Positions 33,614 to 42,384 of a DNA stretch of 64,000 nucleotides are shown here, one piece after another; the stretch's first letter is position 1, and the number at the start of each line of letters is the position of its first letter. The translations under genes and the position numbers were made by a program. The notes under the pieces are model-generated. The model was not told the origin of the DNA. It did no database searches and saw only the letters and a program-made list of their open reading frames with translations. The DNA is from Chamaelirium japonicum (lineage: Eukaryota; Streptophyta; Magnoliopsida; Liliales; Melanthiaceae): positions 95,894,951 through 95,958,950 of the forward strand of contig OX393550.1 in the NCBI GenBank assembly GCA_947650365.1. The letters run 5' to 3'.

Positions 33614-34024
33614 TCAGGTCCTCTCGCCTCCGATGCGACGGGCGAGCTGGATGTCCTTGGGCATGATGGTGACGTGCTTGGCGTGGATGGCGCAGAGGTT
33701 GGTGTCCTCGATGAGCCCCACGAGGTAGGCCTCTGCGGTCTTTTGGAGGGCGGCGACGGCAGAGCTCTGGAACCGGAGGTCAGTCTTGAAGTCCTGCGCG
33801 ATCTCGCGGACCAAAGGGAGCTTGCGGATCAGGAGCTCCGTGCTCTTCTGGTACTTTTTGATCTCACGGAGCGCCACCTTTCCTGGGCGGAAGTGGTGGG
33901 GCTTCTTCACGCCGCCGGTCGCCGGAGCCGACTTCCAGGCTGCCAGCTGCTTTCGGGGGGCCTTGCCGCCGGTCGGGAGTTGATGGTGATCGAGTGGAGG
34001 TGATGGTGATCGAGTGGAGGCCAA
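33614..34024 (-). pseudogene. Histone H3 pseudogene captured in a CACTA element
   Basis: The intronless frame of about 136 codons reads through most of H3: [60 protein letters not shown] and [14 protein letters not shown]. It is broken as an H3 gene. The position of the initiator is TTG (34024-34022), and the only Met is near the C-terminus. The tail up to Lys14 is replaced by sequence from an 18-20-bp duplication (GGTGATGGTGATCGAGTGGA), so Lys4 and Lys9 are gone. Three residues are missing between the alpha-N and alpha-1 helices (KLP-LVRE), and the ATKAARK region is shortened. Several basic residues are changed, including the final RRIRGER region. The absence of any other stop or frameshift suggests recent capture. 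It is not CENH3: there is no enlarged loop 1. Confidence 0.85.
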
Positions 34025-34165
34025 GAGGTATTTGTAGAGGGACGGGGACAGGATTTAGAGGGCGTGCTCGGTTTCGGATCGTTGGATTGGTTGGGCACGA
34101 ACGGTCGATATAACGTTGGGAGGGAGCACGCGGATGGCGATCTGAGGGAGCGGTGAGGTGGACTT
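34025..34165 (-). promoter_or_regulatory. Captured histone-type 5' flank of the H3 pseudogene
   Basis: On the minus strand upstream of the frame lie CATCCGCGTG (one end resembles the plant histone CGCGGAT octamer), ACCAATCCAACGATCC and a weak TACAAATACC TATA-like motif. This suggests that the capture included promoter sequence. The motif calls are by eye only. Confidence 0.4.
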
Positions 34166-34599
34166 TTGAGCGTTGGTTTTTACCGACGGGCTGTATATAT
34201 TCTGTCGGTGAAAAAGTAGTATTATACCGATGGATACTCTATTTCTATCGGTAATTAAAATAGTAAAAAAAATTAAATTTATATATTAATATTACCAACG
34301 GAATACATCTGTACCGTCGGTAATATTAGTTATACCGACGAACATATAGTTACGGTCGGTAAAAATAAACAAAAAAATAAAATAAAATCTATATAATATT
34401 TCAGGGTTTTGTGGGGGGGGATAAACATTTAATTGACAGAGACAAACCGTAAGAGATAAACACAGCCGTTCATTGCTGTTACGGTGAGTGTCATTCACTT
34501 AGAAGAGAGAAATTAACGACTATGATTGATCCGACCAACCTTCAAAAAATGGAAGGTGATCGATACCCGTCCGGATTAAAAACGGAAGGTGAGCAATAC

Positions 34600-34719
34600 C
34601 GACAACTGTGCTCTCATTACTCTCCTCTCTCTCCCTCTATTCCAATACCGACAACTGTGCTGTCATTACTCTCCTCTCTCTCCCTCTATTCCAATCCCCA
34701 CCCCGTTCTCTACCCCCAG

Positions 34720-34766
<47 letters not shown>

Positions 34767-34932
34767 ATCACCACTCCCGCGGATCTGGTCGCCGGGCTGG
34801 GACTCGGTGGTCGCCGGCAGCAACTCGGTGGTCGGAGGGCCGCATATCTGGTCGCCGGGCCGCGGATCTGGTCGCCGGGCTGGGATGGCCGCGGATCTGG
34901 TCGCCGGGCCCCGTTCTCTACCCCCAGCCTCA

Positions 34933-34966
<34 letters not shown>

Positions 34967-35900
34967 ATCACCTCTCTCTCTCTCTCTCTCTTTCTCATCA
35001 CCTCTCTCTCTCATCGCTCGGGATTTCGACCTCTAGGGGAGGGGGCTGATCGACTCCCCTCCCCATTTCTTCTCCAATGGAAGGGCAGCGACGAGGAGGG
35101 GATTGATTAGCTCTGATCTCGCCGACCGACTGCTGATCCGACCAGATCCAGATCCAGATCCGATCTTGCCGATCGACTGCTCATCCGACCTCGCCGACCG
35201 ACTACTGCTCCGTTGGAGGGGATTAATCAGCTCCTATCTCGCCCACCGATTGCTTATCCTATCTTGCCGATGCAGATCCGATCTCGCCGATCCAGATCAA
35301 GATCCAGATCCGATCTCGCCGATCCAGATTCGATCTCGCCGATCGTCTACTGATCCGACCTCGTCGACTGACTACACCTCCTTCGACTCCACCCCGCTCT
35401 CTCTCTCTCTCTCTCTCTCCATTGGCCTAGCATTCAGGCGATGTGGCTGCGACCAACACCCACACTCCCTCAGGCTCTTTTTTTTTTTCTCTCTCTCTAA
35501 TATATTTTTTTTAAGTTTTTCGCAGAGGAGAGGAGGAAGGGACAGGACTCAGTGGAGGAGGGGAAGAGGGTGTACGGGGGGACGGAGAGATCCTAGACGA
35601 AGGGGGAATCTATCAGGGTCATCGCCGGCGGGGTTGGGTCGGGGTCATCACCTGCGGGTAAGCAGAGGAGCACATCGCCGGAGACTCATTCATCGCGGGA
35701 ATCTATCAGGGTCATCGCCGGCGGGGTCGGGTTGGGGTCTCTCTCTCTCTCCCTCTCTCTCTGTGTGTGTGTTTTTTGACATCATTTTTTTTTTGGTGCA
35801 GGATTCTTCCATTCGCCAGCGGGGTCGGGGTCGTCGCCTACGGGATCGGGGGGGATCGGGGTCGGGTTGATCCATTGGCATTTGTTTTGTCAAATATTAT
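34600..35900. other. CT-microsatellite and GATC/GGTCGCCGGGC-rich sequence inside the CACTA element
   Basis: CT tracts lie at about 34725-34762, 34935-35010 and 35398-35420. GGATCTGGTCGCCGGGC recurs four times in 34780-34910, and GATCCAGATCCGATCTCGCCG-like phrases recur in 35140-35350. Frames here are Ser/Leu or Asp/Pro-rich by composition. It may be captured 5'-UTR-like sequence from host genes, but I recognise no source. Confidence 0.4.
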
Positions 35901-37640
35901 TCCCATAGTTTGAAATATATGTTTGTGCTTTACTTTAGAATGCCATGTTTCCTGTTTTATTTCGGAAGATTTCTATTTTCCTTTAGAGGAAACAAGATCT
36001 GGGTTTTATGGCTCTGTTTGGTGGAAGAAAAAATTAAAGAAGACGACCTCACGTTCTTTTCTTCGGTTCTCTCTTCCTTCCATCCTTTGCTTTTTTTTTT
36101 CGTTATTTCCCCCTGTTTAGACTCAAGATCTTGGACCCATCCAAGATTCTTCTAATCTTTATTCATGTTGTCAATCGTCACATGGAAAGCAACAATCAAT
36201 TCACATTTTTTAAAAAAGTTTTTTTGGCTTCTCCCCTCTCATTTCTTCTTTAAATTGGTTCTTTCCCCTGCTCTGCAGACATGTAAACTGAAGCTAAACA
36301 TACATTGAAGAAAATACTGCAGATTCAATAAGTAAAGATTTTATGATTAGCTATTTGATTCAAGTAATGTTCTTTGATTCAATAAATGTCCTATTTTTTT
36401 GATGGACCGAAACTAATCAAACTGTGTAGGTGTTAACTCTCAAAGTCCAGGGAGGACATTTTGATTCACTCAACAAATCACTGGACCGGACAACAACAAA
36501 GTGTGGGCCTACGGCACAAACTTCGCCCCCGGGAAGTGTTTCGTCGGTCGATCAACCGAGGTTCGGGTCAGACTCCATACCTGATCCATATGCAATCGGG
36601 TTTCGGGTTTTGTTTGTCGCCGGTGGGGTCGGGTTTTGGTTCGGTTTCGAATATTAGAAAAAAAAATTCAAGTCCACCCGATCAATCAAGGTTCGGTTCC
36701 CATAACCAAAAGTTAATCGGGTACAGATCTTATACATATACCTCCCTATGCTGTTAGGCTACCTGATCGACCGAGGTTCGTGTCGGACCCTATCCCAACC
36801 CATACCGATTCGGGTATGACAGACTCCATACCTAATCCATCCAATCGGGTTTCGGGTTTTGGTTTGTCATCGGTGGGGTCGGGTTTTGGTTCAGGGTCAG
36901 GTTTTGGATATGAATAAAAAGAAATAAGGATATCACAATGCAGTGTTAATCATACCCGTACCTGAAAGTTAAATCATACACAGGTTAGAGGGGCAATCAG
37001 ATTTTGGTTGAGGTACCCATATCCGTACCTGAAAGTTAATCGGATAGAGTTCTTATACCCATACCTTCCGACGTTGTTAGGCCGCCTGATCAACCGACGT
37101 TCGGGTCGGACCCTACCCATACCTATTCGGGTATCGCAGACTCCATACTAAACCCATAACACACTAACAATATTCTATCTCCAAAATTGCCCGATCTGCT
37201 GGATTCTTTTGCGGCGAGAGAGGCGATGGCCATGGAGACGGATGGTGAAGGTCGCGACAGGATGGAGACAATGAATCCCCCCTTATTGACCTGCTAAAGA
37301 GGGATCAATGTTAGTGATCTTTTCTATTTCATGAAATTACCAGTGTATGATTTATTACTCTGCTTCAAGAATCATCTATTCAACATTACAAAGTTCCAAT
37401 CTTGAAGAGCTTTTCATTCATTAGGAAACAATATTCCCTTCGGTCATCCAGTTTGTTCGAGAATAAGTATTAAGCTTCCCATTCTGATGAGTAAGTTAAA
37501 ATGTTTCACCTTGGCAATTTTGTGTTAAATTCTCAATATTTCGTAAACCATGTTTTGGGTACAAAATTTGCACCCATACCCAATGTTTCGGGTCAGGTTT
37601 TCGGAGTCCATTGCCACCCCTGGAGATGCTTTCACCAAAT
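35900..37640. other. Gene-free CACTA interior with hAT-like debris
   Basis: 36540-36660 and 36800-36910 are diverged direct copies (CAATCGGGTTTCGGGTTTTG ... GGTGGGGTCGGGTTTTGGTTC). The stretch ends ATTGCCACCCCTGG at 37609-37622, like an hAT-type MITE end. 35900-36430 shows no recognised feature. Confidence 0.4.
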
Positions 37641-39142
37641 ATGGGCCCCTTCACAGAATGTAACGCCCCTTCGAATGTGGATGTTCTCGCTGAATGTTCG
37701 TGCCGACGGGCATGTGCATTACTATTATTATCTCCACTCAAGAAATATTGTTATCACCCTCAAAATATTTTTATCTCCCTCGAAAAATTATCGCCGCTCT
37801 CGAAATATTGTTCCCGCCCTCAAAATCTTTTGCGTGCCGACAGGCACGGGCATTACTAGTATATAATATACGACGAACTTTTATGTTATTACCGACGGAC
37901 GTAATAGATACCGTCGGTAAATATATATTACCGACGGATAATATATAGCTGTCGGTAATAAATATGTAAAAAAAAGTAAAAAAATCAAAGTTATATTACC
38001 GACGGAAAATATTGTTACCGTCGGTAAAATATGTATTATTACCGATGGTGATATACATTTCCGTCGGTAAAAAACCTATTTCTTGTAGTGGGGTCGACAC
38101 GATAGATCTGTTAAATAAACGGTTGAGTTCGGGTTTAGGGTCTGGACACGGTAGACCCGGGAATAAAATTCAGCGAGTCGTGTCAGGTCGGGTCTATCCG
38201 TAATCCGATACTGTAATATGTAGTACCAGCGGGTCTATCAGGTCAGGTCGGGTCGAGTCGGACTAGGTCGGATCGGGTCAACTGAATAGACCCGTGTGGT
38301 AAACGGATCAAACGGGTCTTATCGGGTCTACCCGTTTATAAACGGGTCAGGTACGGTTTTAGGATCTAGACACGATTAGTTAAACGGGTCGGGTCCGGGT
38401 TTAGGGGTTTTGGACACGATAGACACGACACGAACTCGACATGACACGACCCGTTGCCACCCGATTGAACCATCTACTTTCCCATTCCTTAGGGCATCTC
38501 CAACAGCCTCGTTGAGGAGTTCAGCCCGGGCCATGTCACATGTTTTGACAAGAAAGAGGCTTCTCCAAGTGAACTACTTCAGTAGCTCATTCATTGGCTT
38601 CTCAAAGTGAAAATTAACATTTTCACCCACTATTTTCATCCAATATACAATCTAACTAAATGACTTTTATACCCATGGCTCTTGAAGTATTTATAACCTA
38701 AATAACATGAACAATGAAAAAGAAAAATACTTACGATGCATTAATTTTTAAAAATATTAGAAAAAATACTAGAAAATTATGAATAAAATTTATAGATAAC
38801 ATAGAATAAATATTATCATTTTTTAGGATTTAGTATTTAGGGTTGGAGATTTTTAAGGCATGCTTATCAGTTTAGGCTTTACAAGAAGATATTTTTTTTT
38901 GTTGGGCACACCTATTATTGTATTTATCTTTTTTCTAAACGATAATATTTCTGTCTATTGAGCATGTCTATCAGTAATTTTTTCTTTTCCCCAATGATTA
39001 GATTATGGTCCGTTGGGCACGTCTCTCGATGCAGACAAATTTTCTTCTATAAATAGAGGGGTAGCTCAAGAATAGTTTTCTCCTTCAAATCTCTCAGCAC
39101 TCCCCTCTTTCTTCTTCTCGTTTTTGCTCATATCTCATCGTC

Positions 39143-39570
39143 ATGTTGAACAACTGTTTGAAGATGTTGCTTCTTGAAGAGTCCAACTCCGACGATGATA
39201 TGTTGGCCATCGCCGCTTTCGAGGAATAGGAAGAAGGTAGTTGTTCAAAGAGACGAAAGCAAGATCCATTCAAGGTCATAAAACCATTTGACGTGACTGA
39301 GTTACTGGTAACCAAATGCTCTTCAATGACTACTTTGCCAAAGTCCGATGTATCCGGCCAAGATGTTTCGATGCAGATTCTGGATGCACCGACCATTATT
39401 TCTCCTGTGGAACAGTATGACCACTACTTTGTCCAGAGATAAAACACAACTAAAAAATTGGGGTTGTCATATCTTCAAAAGGTGATTGAGGTAATGGGCA
39501 TGCTTGCCTATGGAGGACCGATAGACTCTGTAGACGTATATGTTCGTATTGCAGAAAGCTTGTTTTAGTG
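39143..39570 (+). pseudogene. PIF/Harbinger transposase fragment
   Basis: Starting at the ATG at 39143, the frame reads through SDDDMLAIAAFEE to a stop. In shifting frames it then continues with NDYFAKV, CFDADSGCTDHY, YDHYFVQR and LGLSYLQKVIEVMGMLAYGG, followed by SVDVYVRIAESL. This order matches the N-terminal half of plant Harbinger transposases. Multiple frameshifts and stops are present, and the DDE catalytic part is not seen. Confidence 0.65.
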
Positions 39571-39719
39571 TGTTTTTTAGTTCAATGTGCTTTCAATACT
39601 AGTATTTCTTCGATATGGGACGATCGAATTTTCACTGATAGATTACTTCAAATTCAAAGATATGGCAGAAATGGATTGAAGATACATGTTAAATATTAGA
39701 ATCTCATATATACAATACT

Positions 39720-40170
39720 GAAAGATACATGTCAAATATTAGAGATCAAATTCTCTAGCAAGTATCTTCATCTGATGGCCCCTTAAGTACTCTGCACTGT
39801 CAGAGGGTAGATCCTTAAGGTATATCAGCATAGTCCTTTCATCCTCAGCACTTCTCTCATTTTATTGTTGTACATGGAATTTTCTCTCATCGAGTTGAAC
39901 ATTTGCCATCTTCACTCTAATCCTCTCATATTCTCGTGCCTTTTCTAATGCAATCCGAGCCTGGTCTTACTAGTACATCTTCATGAGGAGTTTGATCTTC
40001 AAGGCACGATGCTGCTCCGAGTTTTTAGTCAATTTTTTATAGAGCTCGTACACTCGCCTTTGGTTGATTGATTCATCCCTTCTTGCTTTTCCTGTGCACT
40101 TTAGTCACTCTCTTTCGGCCTTCCAGCCAACTGGTCTTTGTAGCTTGATTTGTTAGAATCTGACCCAATG
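39720..40170 (-). pseudogene. Harbinger accessory (Myb/NAM-associated) protein remnant
   Basis: On the minus strand RPVGWKAERE is followed by Lys/Arg-rich text, then ARIALEKAREYERIRVKMA and LIYLKDLPSDSAEYLRGHQ. This fits the C-terminal region of the DNA-binding partner protein encoded by PIF/Harbinger elements. Stops interrupt it. Its position beside a transposase fragment supports the assignment. Confidence 0.55.
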
Positions 40171-40194
40171 CTCATCAAATCCGGGGTTGATGGA

Positions 40195-40440
40195 TCTAGG
40201 ACTATGTTTAGGATTGGTTCGAATTTGTTCGGATTAGGTTTAGGATTAGATCTAGGACTCTAGGGTTCATCCTATGGCCTGTAGATCTTAGGTTTTAGGT
40301 TAGATCTAAGATTTAGGTTTTAGGATTAGGTCTAGGGTTCACCTCGTGGTCTGTAGATCTTAGGTTTTAGAGTTCAGATTAGGTCTAGGGTTCACCCCAT
40401 GACCTATAGATCTTAAGTTTTATGATTAGGTTTGTATTAG
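40195..40440. repeat. Tandem repeat with TAGATCTTAGGTTTTAG units
   Basis: About three diverged units of 65-75 bp contain GGTCTAGGGTTCA, a CCTATGGCCTGTAGATCTTAG-like phrase and TTAGGTTTTAGGATTAGG. The start is gradual and the units vary in length. Confidence 0.65.
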
Positions 40441-40860
40441 ATTTTAGGTTAGTTTAGAGGGGAGTGGCATTCAAATGAAAATTTAAAGACTATTGATGAG
40501 TATTTTCGTCCTCTGTCCTTAGGCTTAGAGCATTTTCAGCATGCTCCTTTGGATTTATTCCTTCCTTGTTTTACCGAAAGAAATAAAGAAAATAGTCAAA
40601 AGGGGGCTCCACCAAATCTTCCTATTTTGATATTTTCCTACTCTTCTCCTTGATGTTAGAGAGAGAAGTAGGGAAACCTAAGAATAGTGAAGCCCACTTT
40701 GCATTGAAAGAAAGTCTATTAACTTTCTTACTTTTCAGAATAATCCTTGTAAATATTATTTTCATGAGTCCTAATTTAACATTTTATATAAAAATAGGAA
40801 GAGATTGAGGAGCCCACTGGAGTACTCTTCACTTTTGTGTGGCAGTTATAATATGGTTTG

Positions 40861-41668
40861 TGTTGGGAAAAACTCATTATATTATTAACACAAGCCCCCT
40901 ATATATAGGCATAATCGGAGATTGGGATAGAGATGGGGAAATCTCCTATCCCATGAATCTAGGGGTATTTATCCGGTGGGCATCCATATCCGATTCAACC
41001 ACCGTTTCATAACACTCCCCCTTGGATGACCACCATTTATCAATGATTGTCTCATTAAAACCTTTGATGGAAAAACCCAGTGGGAAAAATCCTATCAAAG
41101 GAAAAAGAGTACAACCTTAGTTCTTCAGGAACAAGTTCTTCAGGAACTATGGTGGGTGCGCATAATGCTGCCTCGTTAAAACCTTTGATGGGAAAACCCT
41201 GTGGGAAAAACCCTACAAAAGGAAAAAGAGTACAGCGCGCATAAATTTGCATCTTCAGGATGCCCTCCGCCTAACAATTACATTACCATTATTACATCTC
41301 TCCCCCTGATTATATCTCCTCCTTATTACATCAATTTGTTTGGTGATTGAGCCGTCGCAGTCCGATGCCGTACACCATCTTCTGGAAAGTAGACTTGCGG
41401 TCCACCTTCGCCGGCGTGATGGTTGCTCCGCTCTCTCTTCTTCTCTTCCTCTCTCTGCGATGGGTCGGCCAGGTCGTGCTCTTCGCTCGTGTTTCACGTA
41501 TCGTGATGATAACGTGTTGGGAAAAACTCATTATATTATTAACACAAGCCCCCTATATATAGGCATAATCGGAGATTGGGATAGAGACGGGAAAATCTCC
41601 TATCCCATGAATCTAGGGGTATTTATCCGGTGGGCATCCATATCTGATGCAACCATCGTTTCATAACA
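40861..41668 (-). mobile_element. Small non-autonomous LTR retrotransposon (TRIM), 808 bp
   Basis: The LTRs of 154 bp (40861-41014, 41515-41668) start TGTTGGGAAAAACTC and end CGTTTCATAACA. GTTTG is duplicated at 40856-40860 and 41669-41673. On the minus strand the purine tract AAGGGGGAG abuts the left LTR, so the element points left. The 500-bp internal part has two copies of a TTAAAACCTTTGATGG...GGAAAAAGAGTACA segment. That segment resembles the region found before the 3' LTR of copia elements. No protein is encoded. The sequence beside the 5' LTR (CGTTATCATCACGATAC) is not the initiator-Met site. Confidence 0.92.
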
Positions 41669-41802
41669 GTTTGAAGAATATGGATGAATCGTAGGAGCTC
41701 GTTGGAGATGCTCCTAAAGGGTACGCTGTTTTGTACCGTTCCCCAAAATTGTTCGCCATATTTAGTTGGAGTCGCTCAGTGAGTAGACTTAATCCTTCGA
41801 CC

Positions 41803-42312
41803 TAGGGGTGGCAATGGGTCGGGTCGGGTCGGGTTCGGGTCGGGTTGAGACATATGTATAAGGGCAAAACATCCAACCCGAACCCGACCCGTTTAATAAA
41901 CGGGTCAAAAACTTAAACCCAAACCCGACCCGCCTAATAAACGGGTTGACCCGACCCGACCCGTTTAACCCGTTTACTAAACGGGTCGGGTCGGGTTGGC
42001 TCGGGTTGGGTCAACAGAACCCATGTAAACCTATCGGGTTGGGTAAAGACCAGTCGGATTGGGCTGGGTCTGATCAGGTTGGGTCGGGTTGGTTCGGGTT
42101 GGGTCGGGTTGGGTCGGGTCGGGTTGACATGACCCATTTGTTAAACGGGTCAAGTCGGGTCAATCGGGTTACAAGTACAAACCCGAACCCGACCCATTAA
42201 ATAAACGGGTCAATCGGGTCGACCCGTTTATGACCCGAACCCGTTTAGGCCAAACCCAAACCCGCTAACTTCGGGTCGGGTTGGCGGGTCGGGTCAAGAA
42301 TTGCCACCCCTA
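41803..42312. mobile_element. hAT-like MITE, 510 bp, in the RPL4 promoter/leader region
   Basis: The ends are TAGGGGTGGCAAT and ATTGCCACCCCTA. CTTCGACC is duplicated at 41795-41802 and 42313-42320. The body is made of GGGTCGGGTT and AACCCGACCC runs that can pair across the element. It encodes nothing. The right end is 72 bp upstream of the RPL4 ATG. Confidence 0.95.
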
Positions 42313-42344
42313 CTTCGACCCCTCGCGCTACCAGAGCCGTGTCG

Positions 42345-42359
42345 AAACCCTAACCCTAG
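42345..42359 (+). promoter_or_regulatory. Telo-box in the RPL4 leader
   Basis: AAACCCTAACCCTAG lies 26-40 bp upstream of the start codon. Telo-boxes (AAACCCTA) are a known feature of plant ribosomal-protein promoters and leaders. It lies on the gene side of the MITE insertion, so it was not displaced. Confidence 0.75.
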
Positions 42360-42384
42360 CACAGCCGCCATTTCGTCTCCTTCA

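Larger units (their letters stand above)
32896..38090. mobile_element. CACTA (En/Spm-type) transposon carrying a captured histone H3 copy
   Basis: The left end is CACTACAAAAAAGACAGG and the right end ATTTCTTGTAGTG is its diverged inverse. Both ends lead into TTACCGACGG/CCGTCGGTAA subterminal repeats (32915-33250, 37885-38070). A third block of these repeats lies inside at 34178-34365. Flanking triplets are GAG and GGG, so the 3-bp target duplication is not clean. No CACTA transposase was recognised, so this is a non-autonomous element. Inside are an H3 pseudogene (33614-34140), GC/CT-rich sequence (34600-35870) and hAT-like debris (36440-37622). Confidence 0.85.
32819..38464. mobile_element. 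Old hAT-like MITE of the GGCAA/TTGCC type, interrupted by the CACTA element
   Basis: TAGGGCTGGCAATTTTGGACC begins at 32819, and a GACCCGTTGCCACCC end lies near 38446-38462. Between the CACTA insertion and these ends the text is GGGTCGGGTC/AACGGGTC-rich, like the intact MITE at 41803-42312. The flanking 8-mers do not match, so the outer boundary is uncertain. Confidence 0.45.
38490..41716. mobile_element. PIF/Harbinger-derived region, split by a TRIM
   Basis: The left end is TTAGGGCATCTCCAACAGCC (38489-38508). The right end is GGAGCTCGTTGGAGATGCTCC (about 41694-41713). Both are the GGGCATCTCCAAC style of PIF/Harbinger ends. Remnants of both expected genes lie inside in convergent orientation. 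A second Harbinger-type end (TTAGAGCATTTTCAGCATGC) at 40526-40545 suggests that a MITE is nested at the right, so the outer limits of the parent element are not certain. Confidence 0.6.

Noticed and set aside
33614..34024. A centromeric H3 (CENH3) gene
   Set aside because: The core follows canonical H3 closely, with a shortened rather than extended alpha-N/loop region, and there is no ATG start.
34522..35870. Long plus-strand frames of 140-255 codons inside the CACTA element
   Set aside because: They are dominated by Ser-Leu and Asp-Pro repeats from CT and GATC-rich sequence; no domain or splice structure is visible.
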